A stretch of DNA of 64,000 nt. It comes from CAVQRB01 sp963715055. Its GTDB lineage: Bacteria > Pseudomonadota > Alphaproteobacteria > Rhodobacterales > Rhodobacteraceae. Made by a program: the position numbers and the translations under genes. Of this stretch, positions 1-9,418 are shown one piece after another. Under the pieces are notes generated by a model. It saw nothing but the letters and a program-made list of their open reading frames with translations, was not told the DNA's origin and searched no databases. The stretch spans positions 1 through 64,000 of the forward strand of contig CAVQRB010000010.1 in the NCBI GenBank assembly GCA_963715055.1. The letters run 5' to 3'. Within the stretch, counting starts at the first letter, position 1, and every line of letters begins with the position of its first letter.

Positions 1-205
1 AAGGCCAGACAAGTCCGTGAGGTTGCCGTCGTGGATTTCTATGTCTCCACTGATCCCCAACCAGCGCAGGCGTGCGTCAACCACGTCAGCGGAGGCACTG
101 CGCCGAAGAAGGCCATGTACTTCATAATCCCTTGGAGAGCAAAAGCTGCGCCAGATATGCTCCATCCTGTCCGGTCAAGCCGGTGATGAATGCTTTTTTC
201 GTCAT
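1..205 (-). pseudogene. gmd: GDP-mannose 4,6-dehydratase, N-terminal part, frameshifted, runs off left edge
   Basis: The start codon is at 205. The reading begins MTKKAFITGLTGQDGAYLAQ, the Rossmann nucleotide-binding start (GxxGQDG) of GDP-mannose 4,6-dehydratase, which makes GDP-4-keto-6-deoxymannose for fucose, rhamnose or perosamine-type polysaccharides. After about 25 codons the frame breaks at an AA pair (126-127 on the plus strand). Removing one base restores the conserved continuation KGYEVHGLLRRS and then an open frame to the window edge. It lies downstream of manC on the same strand, which fits one GDP-mannose operon. The rest of the gene lies outside the window, so it could be a functional gene with a sequencing error or a real pseudogene. 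Confidence 0.8.
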
Positions 206-353
206 GGTCGTTCTTCCTTTTGGATATTTACGGCTGCAGGTCAGAGGTCAGACAATCTGAAGCTTCAGGTGTGTATCTTAGACGAACCGCATACTATCAA
301 GTATCCCGAAGTAAAAGCGATCGGCTACCTGCGCTATCGATGACGTGTTGACC

Positions 354-1791
354 TCAATTCCGCGAGTATACGTCTTCGTATCGAACAATGTCATCTTCAC
401 CCAAATAGCTGCCCGTTTGGACTTCGATCAGTACCATCGGAACCTTACCGGGGTTTTCAAGTCTGTGAACGGCCGAAAGCGGGATGTAGACGGATTGGTT
501 CTCTGTCAGCAGGGTCACTTTTTCATCCACGGTCACGCGGGCGGTACCCTGGACAACAATCCAGTGCTCGGAACGATGAAAATGACTTTGCAGGCTCAGC
601 GCGGCTCCGGGATGAACCACGATGCGTTTGACCTGGAAACGATTGCCCACCGCAATGCTTTCGAAATACCCCCAAGGCCGGTGGTCACTGGAAAATGTCG
701 TGGCTTGCTTGGCCTTCCGGACTTTCAAGATTTCGACCGCTTCCTTGACCCGCTGGGCGTCAGACCTTTTTGCGACCAGTACGGCGTCAGGCATGGCGAT
801 TGCGATGATATCGTCCAACCCGATTCCTACCAGTTCAAGTCCGTCATTCTCGCTCCGCAGAAGGCTCCCACGACAGTCGATTGCCGTTGCGTGCTCGGAA
901 GTCACGTTATTTTGCTCATCCGGTCCACTTTCCTGCAGAACAGCCTCCCAACTGCCAAGGTCCGACCACCCGGATGCGTAAGGCATCACCATCAGATTTT
1001 TTGCTTTCTCCATGATGGCGTAGTCAATTGACACGCTTGGCACACCAGACCAAGCCGCCGCGTCCAAACGCGAGAAACTGAGGTCTGTTTGCGACGCGGA
1101 AACTGCCGCGGAGACGGACTCCAATATGTCGGGCGCGTGCGTCTTGAGCGCTTCGATCATCGTCGAGGCAGCAAAGAGGAAGATACCAGCGTTCCAAAGG
1201 TAGCTGCCCGAGGCAAGCATCTTAGCGGCCTGTTCGCGATCAGGTTTTTCGATAAACCGCGCCAGCTTTTGTGGATCGTCCGCGTCAGCGCGCTGCCCCT
1301 CGGCCAACTCAAGATACCCGTAGCCGGTTTCCGGTCGAGTTCGGCAGTATTCCGAAGGTAACGATATTGCCATCCAGCGCGGATGGAATGGCGGCATGCA
1401 CGGCGGACTGGAAGGCTGTTGCATCTGCCAAGACATGGTCGGAAGGCAAGACCAACATCAAGGCTTCCGGATCTTTGCGCGCAAGGCTGATGGCAGCCGC
1501 AGCGATTGCGGCCGCCGTATTTTTTGAAGCAGGTTCGATCAGGATACATGACGGAACGACGTCGATGGCTGCCAGTTGCTCGACAACTACGAACCGAAAC
1601 GGGTCACCGGTTACGATTAGAGGGGCTTCGAAACCTGGCCCTACAGCCCGTTTCGCCGAGGCTTGGAAAAGGCTCTCACTTCCCAAAACTTTCGAAAACT
1701 GTTTTGGGAAACTCTTTCGGGAGAGCGGCCAAAGTCGCGTGCCCGCACCCCCACAAACAATGACCGGATTGATTGTATAAGACAGTGACAT
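354..1791 (-). pseudogene. manC: Mannose-1-phosphate guanylyltransferase / mannose-6-phosphate isomerase, one frameshift
   Basis: Bifunctional ManC/CpsB-type enzyme that makes GDP-mannose. The N-terminal half (1791 down to about 1341) has the pyrophosphorylase signature VIVCGGAGTRLWPLSR and the FPKQF motif. The C-terminal half carries FIEKPDREQA, LWNAGIFLF and the cupin isomerase region with RPWGYFES, FQVKRIVVHPGA and the HRSEHWIVVQGTA segment. The two halves are in different frames. Removing one base from the pair at 1340-1341 joins GILP to TRPETGYGYLE exactly as in the family. Total length of about 478 residues is normal. It sits 7 nt downstream of a small ORF and upstream of gmd. Either an assembly error or a recent pseudogene. 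Confidence 0.85.
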
Positions 1792-1798
1792 ATTGTTC

Positions 1799-2137
1799 CT
1801 AGTATTCTGGGTGTTCTTGTATCCATCGGCGCCCGTTGGTCAGCCAGAGGTAGACAGGTATTTCATCAAAGCCTGTTGATCTAGACAAAATTGCACCAGC
1901 TTCCCAATTGAGGCCTTCTGATAGCTGGAGGCGACGTAAAGATAGGGTTACGTCAAGCAGATCTGGAAAACCACGCAAAAATTGGCCGAAAGACCACGGC
2001 ATTTCTGCGCCAATTAAAGCAAACTTGCTCCCTGAGATTAGATCAATAGCTGCATCCTGCCACCGTCCGGTATTGAACTTGGCCCAAATAAGCGACAATC
2101 TTCGCTGGGAAACGCTTTGATGGCGATTGGAGAGCAT
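1799..2137 (-). CDS. Hypothetical 112-residue protein upstream of manC
   Basis: I do not recognise this ORF. It is tryptophan-rich, has no clear signal peptide or membrane segment, and ends 7 nt before the manC start, as a co-transcribed gene would. Against it, its start overlaps the first 18 bp of the oppositely oriented glycosyltransferase gene, an unusual head-to-head overlap, and no family motif is visible. It may be the remnant of a larger polysaccharide gene or a chance ORF. Confidence 0.35.
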   Translation of the reverse strand: MLSNRHQSVSQRRLSLIWAKFNTGRWQDAAIDLISGSKFALIGAEMPWSFGQFLRGFPDLLDVTLSLRRLQLSEGLNWEAGAILSRSTGFDEIPVYLWLTNGRRWIQEHPEY

Positions 2138-3325
2138 TTGCGAAAGAACCTGAAAAAAAATGTTTCAAAAATCTTCAAATGCTGGGCACTGCAATGCCCT
2201 AAAGCCGCAAAGAAACCGTGTTGGGCAAGACACCAAAAGGCTTTTGAAACTGGCCTCAACATACACGGCTATTTTCTTTCTGAAATCGGGCTAGGCGAGT
2301 TGGCGAGATTGCTGGCGAAAGCCGCCGACACGCAAACTTTCAAGAGTACTTTCATTCATCGAAAAATCGCAGGCCGGGAAAACAATGACGCCTTTGAACA
2401 AAGGCTTTCAAGCCCGTCAGCACTCAACACCAGCTTAAGTATTATTGGCCTGCCCGAGATTGCCCAATTGAAAAAGCAACTGTGCCGCAGTCAGCACAAC
2501 ATCCTTTACCCCTTTTGGGAACTCGAAAAGCTACCCCTTGGTTCACAAGGATCATGTTCTGCCTTCGATAGTTTTTGGGCGCCGTCTCAATTCATTTTCG
2601 ACTGCCTGGCTTCGCAGCAGGAAAGACCAGTACACCTCGTGAAACAGCCAGTTGACGTCCCAGATATTGAACCGGAACTGGGTCTTGGGGGCGGCAAGTT
2701 GAAAATTTTAACCTACTTCGACTATGATTCATTCGCAGCGCGAAAAAACCCGGAAGGAGCCGTAAAGGCATTCCGATGTGCATTCCCCGCGCATCAGACC
2801 GATGTTGAACTGACGGTGAAAAGCCGTGGTCAGCTTGATGCCGGGCGACGTGCGTGGCTTGCAGAACAGGCGGCACAAGATCCGCGGATAAAGGTGATCG
2901 ATGCCACACTTAAAAACGATCAAATGAAAGATCTCATGCTGGACAATGACGTCTTTTTGTCCTTGCACAGGTCGGAAGGTTTCGGCCTAGGGTGTGCTGA
3001 AGCCTTGATGTCTGGACGAGCCGTTGTTTCAACGGATTACGGTGGGACACGAGATTTCATCAACAACGAGACAGGATACCCAGTCGAGTGGGAGTGGCTG
3101 GATTTGCACGACGGTGATTACATCGGATGGGAGGGCGCGCGATGGGCGGACCCGTCAATAGAACATGCCTCAGAAATACTTCGGCAGATCTACGACGATC
3201 CGGAGTCTGCGCAGCGACGAACTAGACAAGGTTTTCAGCTTTTAAGAGATCAGCATTCCTTCGAGGTGATAGGAAAAAGGATTTGCGAGGTGTTGAAAAG
3301 TGAAGGCGTTTCGGTTCAATTGTAG
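2120..3325 (+). CDS. Glycosyltransferase family 4 (GT-B fold)
   Basis: About 401 residues. The C-terminal half has the classic GT4 donor site: FLSLHRSEGFGLGCAEALMS contains the E-x7-E motif, followed by GRAVVSTDYGGTRDFI and a TGYPV segment. The N-terminal half begins with GLNIHGYFLSEIGLGELARL, a GxGE-type acceptor-domain start. It probably transfers a sugar during exopolysaccharide or O-antigen assembly at the cytoplasmic membrane, matching the neighbouring manC and gmd. The start could be TTG 2117 or ATG 2120; ATG is preferred. Codon use is less GC-rich than in the metabolic operons further right, as is common for surface-polysaccharide genes. The sugar specificity cannot be inferred. Confidence 0.85.
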   Translation: MAIGEHLRKNLKKNVSKIFKCWALQCPKAAKKPCWARHQKAFETGLNIHGYFLSEIGLGELARLLAKAADTQTFKSTFIHRKIAGRENNDAFEQRLSSPSALNTSLSIIGLPEIAQLKKQLCRSQHNILYPFWELEKLPLGSQGSCSAFDSFWAPSQFIFDCLASQQERPVHLVKQPVDVPDIEPELGLGGGKLKILTYFDYDSFAARKNPEGAVKAFRCAFPAHQTDVELTVKSRGQLDAGRRAWLAEQAAQDPRIKVIDATLKNDQMKDLMLDNDVFLSLHRSEGFGLGCAEALMSGRAVVSTDYGGTRDFINNETGYPVEWEWLDLHDGDYIGWEGARWADPSIEHASEILRQIYDDPESAQRRTRQGFQLLRDQHSFEVIGKRICEVLKSEGVSVQL

Positions 3326-3407
3326 CAAGGTGCTCTGGGCTCATTACCTGAGACGCTGAACTTCGTCCAAGATTTGGTAGAGTCCGTCCCAACCAGGAGA
3401 CGGACAA

Positions 3408-3674
3408 ATGAATCGATCACGATTCACAGAGGAACAGATCATCGGGATACTGCGGGAGCAGGAAGCCGGGATGAAGACGGCGGATGTCTGCCGCAGGCAT
3501 GGCATTTCGGAAGCAACCTTCTACAAATACAAGGCCAAGTTCGGCGGCATGGACGTAGCGGATGCGCGCGAGCTGAAGGCTTTGGAAGACGAGAACGCCA
3601 AGCTGAAGAAGCTTTTGGCCGAGACGATGCTCGACAACGCCGTGCTGAAGGCTGTTGCCGCAAAAAAATGGTGA
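3408..3674 (+). CDS. IS3-family transposase OrfA
   Basis: An 88-residue OrfA with an N-terminal helix-turn-helix (RFTEEQIIGILREQEAG, VCRRHGISEATFYKYKAKFGG) and a C-terminal leucine-zipper-like coiled coil (LKALEDENAKLKKLLAE). OrfA binds the element ends and is normally fused to OrfB by -1 frameshifting. The ATG follows an AGGAGA-like site (about 3394-3399). It ends with AVAAKKW next to a run of seven A at 3662-3668, the expected slippery site. The element is incomplete because OrfB is cut off within 45 bases. Confidence 0.85.
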   Translation: MNRSRFTEEQIIGILREQEAGMKTADVCRRHGISEATFYKYKAKFGGMDVADARELKALEDENAKLKKLLAETMLDNAVLKAVAAKKW

Positions 3675-3712
3675 CGCCCGGCGCGAAGCGGGAGGCCGCA
3701 GCTCACCTATCC
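3668..3712 (+). pseudogene. Stub of IS3 OrfB transposase
   Basis: In the -1 frame after the A7 run the reading is MVTPGAKREAAAHL, the standard first residues of OrfB in this IS3 subgroup. Homology then stops abruptly near 3710. The DDE catalytic domain, and with it transposition, is lost. Confidence 0.7.
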
Positions 3713-3777
3713 ACCATTTTAGGCGCAAGTAACAACCGATGTCACAGATCGACGGCTTCAAGCGCTTCAGAAAGGAG

Positions 3778-4155
3778 CTAAAAAGTTCGAGTTCTGTCCC
3801 GGTCTGGTGCACCACATAGGACAGCAAGGGTAGCGTCGACGTCCTGAATCCAATCCTGCGGCTCTAAACAAAGGGATTTTCCGGTCAGCGAGCAGTTCGA
3901 CATTGCGATTTGCGCTAGTCGGGCTTTCTGGGTGCGATTGCCCAATTGGTAAAGCAGCACAAGGTTTCTTGTCAGTTCGAGGTATTTTGCTAAGAATTCC
4001 TCTTCGGTGCCAGTTTTTCCGATCTCCGACAGTGCCATTTCCAAACTGTCGCGCTCTTCCAGCAGCATTTGTTTGCGTTCGCTGAAGGTGACTTTTTCGA
4101 CAAGCTGGTTTAGCAGAGCATCTGTTAGCTGATCTAAAGCGTCGAACTTTAAACC
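3778..4155 (-). pseudogene. C-terminal remnant of a large serine recombinase
   Basis: Open frame reading KFDALDQLTDALLNQLVEKV and then a charged coiled coil (MLLEERDSLEMALSEIGKTG), EEFLAKYLELTRNLVLLYQL and SNCSLTGKSLCLEPQDW. This order, a coiled coil followed by a Y-x-L-N-like segment and a final 'SNxxxxGKxxxxE' stretch, is typical of the C-terminus of zinc-ribbon serine recombinases. The catalytic N-terminal domain is absent; the frame is interrupted near 4150, where an IS630-like sequence starts. It is a different recombinase type from the one at 11.0-12.0 kb. The assignment rests on pattern memory, not alignment. Confidence 0.5.
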
Positions 4156-4215
4156 TGAATCGTGGGATTCCCATTGGGTTTGATTTGTGATTCATCCTGA
4201 TTGGGAGGATGTTTC

Positions 4216-4396
4216 ATGTCATCAGCACTATCGTCAGAGCTGCGCACGCGGTTTCTTGAATATATTGAAGAAGGGTTAAGCGGCCGTGCGGCGGCGGCCC
4301 GATTGAAATTGTCTGCGGCAACGGGTGTCCGCTGGCAGCGCAAGTGGCGCGAGACGGGGGCGATCGCGCCGGATGTTCAGTGGCATGAGAGTGGGA
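4216..4396 (+). pseudogene. IS630-family transposase, N-terminal helix-turn-helix fragment
   Basis: Reads MSSALSSELRTRFLEYIEEG followed by SGRAAAARLKLSAATGVRWQ, the first helix-turn-helix of many alphaproteobacterial IS630 transposases. Homology ends about residue 58 and a stop follows at 4399. The DDE domain is missing. It begins close to where the serine recombinase remnant breaks off, so an IS630 copy probably inserted into the recombinase and was itself deleted later. Confidence 0.6.
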
Positions 4397-4401
4397 ATTG
4401 A

Positions 4402-4796
4402 ATTGAAAGTCTTACCAATGTGGTTTTCATACTACCCCTTTATATACCCCCAAATTTTCTGGCTGCCCCGGGATTCGGCTGGACAACCCTAGACTGCAAA
4501 TACAGCAAAAACATGGCGTTAGTGATGTTTTCGGACGTCTCTGTACGATGCTGAAGGTTGAAATGGTGCCCGGGGGCGGCATAACCTGTTGTTTTTATTG
4601 CAATAAGTTACGAGGCGGTGGGACTTTTTTCTTTCACCATGTTTATTGGATTTTTTCGGATTTGTGTCCCACTTTTCCGAAGGGGATTAAGGCCGGAAAT
4701 AACAGCTCGAGCCGGCGCCGCATCGCCCCAGCGCCTGGACATGCCAGCGGCGATCCTTACCAATGGTCTCAGTAGAAAAGATCAATCTGGACGAGT
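4402..4796. other. Intergenic stretch upstream of the HKD-helicase
   Basis: No convincing gene. It contains AT-rich stretches (4420-4460, 4615-4665) that may hold the helicase promoter, and a short open frame from about 4763 (MVSVEKINLDECD) that overlaps the helicase GTG start. That short frame might be the tail of a lost upstream gene. Confidence 0.4.
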
Positions 4797-7648
4797 GTGA
4801 CTGACCCACGCCTCACCTGCCCGATCTGCATGCACCGTGAGGCCGGATTGATCCCCGCCCCTCGGCATGTGCCCGCGTGGGATGACCTGACCGGCCCGGA
4901 ACAGATGGCGATGTTGGCCGAGGTCGGCGCCGCACTCGGCCGCGGCACGGCTGGTTTCGTTGCCTCATCCGATCACGACCATTTCCACCTGCGGGAAGCG
5001 AGTGGCGCACGTCTGACAACCGGCGGCCGCGATCCGCTTTTGCCGTTGCTCGCCGAACGGCTGGACACGGCGCAATCGGTCGACCTGGCGATTGCCTTCG
5101 CCATGGACAGCGGCGTGGCCCTGCTCGAGCCCTGGTTCCGCGAGCTGCTGGCGCGCGGCGGACGGCTCAGGATCGTGGTGGGCGATTATCTCGACACGAC
5201 CGACCCGACCGCCTTGGCGCGCCTGCTGGACCTGGAAGGCGCGGAGCTCTTCGTGTTCGAGACGGGCGGCCTCAGCTTTCATCCCAAGGCCTGGCTGTTC
5301 CGCGCCGCCGATGCACGCGGGGCGGCGATTGTCGGTAGCTCGAACCTGTCCCAATCGGCGCTGACCGATGGCGTGGAATGGAACCTGCATTCCGAGGATG
5401 CAGCGGACAGCGTCGGAGCGGCCTTTGAGGACCTGCTGGCACGCCCTGAGGTCAAGCCGCTGACGGCCGCCTGGATCGATGCCTATGCGAAACGCCGCAG
5501 GGCGCGGCCGATGCCCGAGTTCACCGCCCGCGTCGTCGCCGAGGAAGGCCCGCCGCCAGAGCCGCACACGATCCAGCAGGAGGCACTGGCGGCGCTCGCG
5601 CAGAGCCGATCGAACGGCCACCGCGCCGGGCTTGTCGTGCTGGCCACCGGACTGGGAAAGACCTGGCTGGCCGCCTTCGACACGATCCGTGCCAAGGCGG
5701 GCCGCATCCTCTTCGTTGCCCATCGCGACGAAATTCTGACCCAAGCGATGGCGGCCTTTCGCAAGGTGCGCCCCGAGGCCAAGCTCGGCCGCTACACGGG
5801 CACCGAGAAAGAGGCGGATGCGGAAATCCTCTTCGCCTCGGTCCAGACGCTGGGCCGCGTCGGTCACTTGCGCCAGTTCGACCGGGACCATTTCGACTAC
5901 ATCGTGGTTGATGAATTCCACCACGCCGCCGCCCGCACCTATCAGAAGCTGATCGAGCATTTCACGCCCGGCTTCCTGCTGGGCCTGACCGCGACGCCCG
6001 ACCGGACGGATGGCGCTGACCTGCTCGGCCTGTGCGGCGAAAACCTCGTCTACGAATGCGACCTGTTTCGCGGGATCGACGCGGGACACCTGTCGCCCTT
6101 CCACTATTTCGGCGTGCCGGATGACGTGGACTACGCGCAGATCCCCTGGCGCTCCGGCCAGTTCGATCCCGACCGCGCTAGACGCAGCCCTGGCCACCGA
6201 GGCGCGGGCGCTGAACGCGCTGGATCAGTACCGCAAACGCGCAACCGGCCCCGCGATCGGCTTTTGCTGTTCCATGCGCCACGCCGACTACATGGCGGAT
6301 TACTTCCGCACCGCCGGTCTGAAGGCTGTTGCCGTCCATTCGGGCCAAAGCTCCGCACCGCGAGCGAGTTCCCTCGCAGCGCTTGGTCGCGGCGAGATCG
6401 ACATCCTCTTCGCGGTCGACATGTTCAACGAAGGCGTGGACGTGCCCGAGATCGGCACCGTGCTGATGCTGCGCCCCACCGAAAGCGCGATCATCTGGCT
6501 GCAGCAGCTCGGCCGCGGCCTGCGCCGCGTCGAAGGCAAGGTGCTGCAGGTGATCGACTATATCGGCAACCACCGCAGCTTCCTGACCAAGGTCGCAACC
6601 CTTTTGCAGGCCGGCGCAGGGGATCGCTCGATCTCGACCAAGCTGGAGGCGCTTCAGGCCGGTGAGTTCCAGATGCCGAAGGGCTGCGAGATCACCTATG
6701 AGCTCGAGGTCATCGACATCCTGCGCAATCTCCTCCGCCCGAAAGAAGGCGCGGCGGAGCTCGAAGCCTTCTATGTCGACTTCCGGGACCGGAACGGCAT
6801 CCGCCCCACGGCTGTCGAAGTCTTCCGCAACGGCTTCGATCCCCGCGCATCGGGCCATGGCGGCTGGTTCGACTTCGTGCGGGACATGGGCGATGCCTTG
6901 CCCGAACGTCCTTTCGCCACTCACGGTCGTCTGCTTGCGCGAGTTGGAACGGCCCAGGGGTTTGTCCCGATCCGCCTTGACCGGCTTGCGCGACGTCGCA
7001 GCCGGGCGGCAACCGAGCGATGGCGCGTCAGAGCTGGCCTTCAACCCGCACCTGGCCCAAGGCAGCGACGGCTTTCGGCTGGCGCGACCTGACGCATCCG
7101 GCGAGTTGGAACCGCTTGTGCGCGAGTTGGTCGAATGGCGCCTGGCGGAAACGCCCATCGTCCGCGAGGCCGCCGAGGCATCCGCGACCTTTGTCGGCAA
7201 GCCACAGGCTCTGGAGCTTTGGCAGCGCTACTACGTGCCTGACATCGCCGCGTTCTTTGGCGAAGAGTACAAGCAGAACGTCTGGCGCACCGGGATGAAG
7301 GCACTGCCCGAAAAGAAGATCATGATCCTTCTGGCCAATGTCTCGACCCAGGACCTGACCTACGAAAACGCATTCCTCAGCCCGTCACGGCTGAAATGGT
7401 TCAGCCAGAACCAGACGCGGCAGGACAGCAAACATGGCCGGATCATCAGCGGGAGGAAGGTCACGAGGTGCATCTGTTCATCCGCCGCGGGAACAAGGTG
7501 AACGGCAAGGTCAATCCGTTCATCTATTGCGGGCAGCCCAGGTTTGCCGGATGGGAAGGAGAGAAACCAATTGAAGTGACAGTGGGAATTAGCTTCGCCA
7601 GCACCGCGCGAGCTTTGGGCGGAGCTCGGAATTCCAAATCAAGACTGA
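4797..7648 (+). pseudogene. HKD-nuclease (PLD)/superfamily 2 helicase with DUF3427 domain, four frameshifts
   Basis: Reconstructed as about 950 residues from a GTG start. Order: a short HIT-like start (CPICMHREA, RHVPAWDDLT, HDHFHL); one phospholipase D/HKD nuclease motif (LSFHPKAWLF with GSSNLSQSAL); a helicase with Walker A (LATGLGKTWLA), DEFH box (VVDEFHHAA), TATP motif and motif VI (QQLGRGLRR); and a C-terminal DUF3427 region (LWQRYYVPDIAAFF, HLFIRRGNKVNGK, FIYCG) ending ELWAELGIPNQD. The frame breaks at 6168-6170 (extra C), 6935-6936 (extra T), 7450 (one base missing) and 7584-7586 (extra G); correcting these gives a continuous family-like protein. Such proteins are usually linked to restriction or phage defence; the role is inferred. 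The next gene also has an HKD domain. Confidence 0.8.
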
Positions 7649-7717
7649 TAGCCTAGAAGAAACCAATTTAAGCGTTGCCCCTGCAGGGCATAGGAAGACA
7701 ACGGCATATGGACAAAC

Positions 7718-8553
7718 ATGGAGCGGCAAGGACTGATTTCACGCTTTTTCTCGCGGACCAGCGATGCTGACCGAGAAGAGAACACGTCCGAAGGCGCCTC
7801 CTCCGCTTGCCACGAGGCCTGGGGCGACAATGCAACCCGCTCGGTCAGTGGCCTGGTCAAGTCCGTTCTGCAGGAACCGCGCTGTTTGATTGTGACCGGG
7901 TATCAGGACTTCCTGTCGTCTCTGACCATCTTGCTCGAAACAGTCGATGACCTTGGCGAACGGCCAGAGGGCAGCATTCGCATTGTCTTTGGTTCCAACA
8001 CGGAAACACGACAGGTTTTAGGTGGCGGCGGCCGGTCAGTGGCCGAAGAAGCGCGCCAGCATTTTCTTGGCGCAAGGGGCTTTTCGGTTGTCGATTTGGC
8101 CGACCTGCGCGCAGTTCTTGCAATGGATGCAATCGAGCGTGGGATCATCCAGTTTCGTGCTTTCGATCCTGATCTGGCAGAAGCAAAACTGGGTCGCAGA
8201 CCACCAATGCTGCATGCAAAGCTGATTGTTGGCGAGGACACTGCACTGTCGGGCAGTGCGAATTTCTCGATCAACGGTCTGCGCCGCAATCTCGAATTCA
8301 TGGACGATGCCGATGCCTGGCCCGAACTTGCGACTGCGCGTCGCGCGGCCGCTGAGCAGTATTGGGAAATGGGCCGCGATTGGACTGAAACAGCGTTGGA
8401 AATCCTGCGATCGCTCATCCGCCTTGTTTCACCCGAAGAAGCTGTCGCGAGGACAGTTCACGAAGCCACGACCTTCACGCCTTGGCGTGTGGCGGGCGAA
8501 ACCAGCGCCGGACGTCCGCCCCAACCCTTCCAGGCCGATCTTGTCTATGAGGC
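7718..8553 (+). pseudogene. Phospholipase D-like (HKD) domain protein, N-terminal part of a probable PLD-helicase, cut by IS21
   Basis: The 279 remaining residues hold an HKD nuclease domain with PMLHAKLIVGEDTALSGSAN and FSINGLRRN as the catalytic HxK...GSxNF signature. The last residues, PPQPFQADLVYEA, resemble the entry to a helicase domain (Q-motif-like 'PFQxD' before a P-loop), but the IS21 end begins at 8554 and the helicase is lost. It starts 70 bp after the DUF3427 helicase on the same strand, so the two probably formed a two-gene unit. The ATG at 7718 follows AGGAAGAC. The missing part is not found on the far side of the IS21. Confidence 0.7.
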
Positions 8554-8581
8554 TGTTGATTGTCACTGAGAACTGACCCGG
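8554..8581 (+). repeat. Left terminal inverted repeat of the IS21 element
   Basis: 28 bp identical to the reverse complement of 11024-11051. It begins TGTTGATTG and ends GACCCGG. Confidence 0.9.
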
Positions 8582-8626
8582 CATTGTCACCGAGATCTGA
8601 CCCACCCAGTCGTTATGTTCTATGCA

Positions 8627-9418
8627 TTATGATGGCGTCAATGCTGTTGCCTCCTTTCGCTTTTTCTTCGCTGTTTCGGTGCTGGCCTTGAAGCGGTAGC
8701 TGTCATTGCCGGTCTCGAGGATGTGGCAGCGATGGGTGAGACGATCGAGCAGTGCTGTGGTCATTTTGGCATCGCCAAAGACGCTGGCCCATTCGCTGAA
8801 GCTCAGGTTGGTGGTGATGATGACGCTGGTGCGTTCATACAGCTTGCTCAGAAGATGGAAGAGCAACGCGCCGCCAGAGGCGCTGAACGGCAGATATCCC
8901 AGCTCGTCGAGGACCACCAAGTCGGTTTTGACCAGCGCCTCAGCGATCTTCCCGGCCTTGCCTTGGGCTTTTTCCTGCTCCAGTGCGTTGACCAGTTCGA
9001 CGGTCGAGAAGAAGCGCACGCGTTTGCGATGATGCTCGATGGCCTGGATGCCGAGGGCGGTGGCAACATGGGTTTTCCCCGTGCCGGGACCGCCGATCAG
9101 CACCACATTCTCGGCCCCATCCATGAACTCACAGCGATGAAGTTGACGGACCAGGGCTTCACGGATTTCGCTGGCGGCAAAGTCGAAGCCGGAGAGGTCC
9201 TTGTAGGCCGGAAAGCGGGCGGCTTTCATGTGATAGGCGATCGAGCGCACTTCGCGTTCGGCAATTTCGGCCTTGAGCAGTTGCGACAGGATCGGCATGG
9301 CGGCTTCAAATGCGGGCGATCCTTGCTCATGCAGGTCCTGCACAGCCTGCGCCATGCCTGGCATCTTCAGGCTACGCAACATGATGACGATGGCTGCACC
9401 GGCGGGATCATGACGCAT
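8627..9418 (-). CDS. istB: IS21 helper ATPase IstB
   Basis: 263 residues from ATG 9418 (MRHDPAGAAIVIML). AAA+ ATPase that directs target choice by the IstA transposase. Walker A is GGPGTGKTHVATALG; Walker B is TDLVVLDELGYLPFS; the C-terminus has HRCHILETGNDSYRFKAS, a standard IstB ending. Its start overlaps the istA end by 11 bp and its ribosome site (AAGGAGCG) lies inside istA, so translation is coupled. Intact. Confidence 0.95.
   Translation of the reverse strand: MRHDPAGAAIVIMLRSLKMPGMAQAVQDLHEQGSPAFEAAMPILSQLLKAEIAEREVRSIAYHMKAARFPAYKDLSGFDFAASEIREALVRQLHRCEFMDGAENVVLIGGPGTGKTHVATALGIQAIEHHRKRVRFFSTVELVNALEQEKAQGKAGKIAEALVKTDLVVLDELGYLPFSASGGALLFHLLSKLYERTSVIITTNLSFSEWASVFGDAKMTTALLDRLTHRCHILETGNDSYRFKASTETAKKKRKEATALTPS

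Noticed and set aside
4965..6197. Long minus-strand open frame of 410 codons opposite the HKD-helicase.
   Set aside because: It is a codon-bias shadow of the high-GC helicase gene, without family features.
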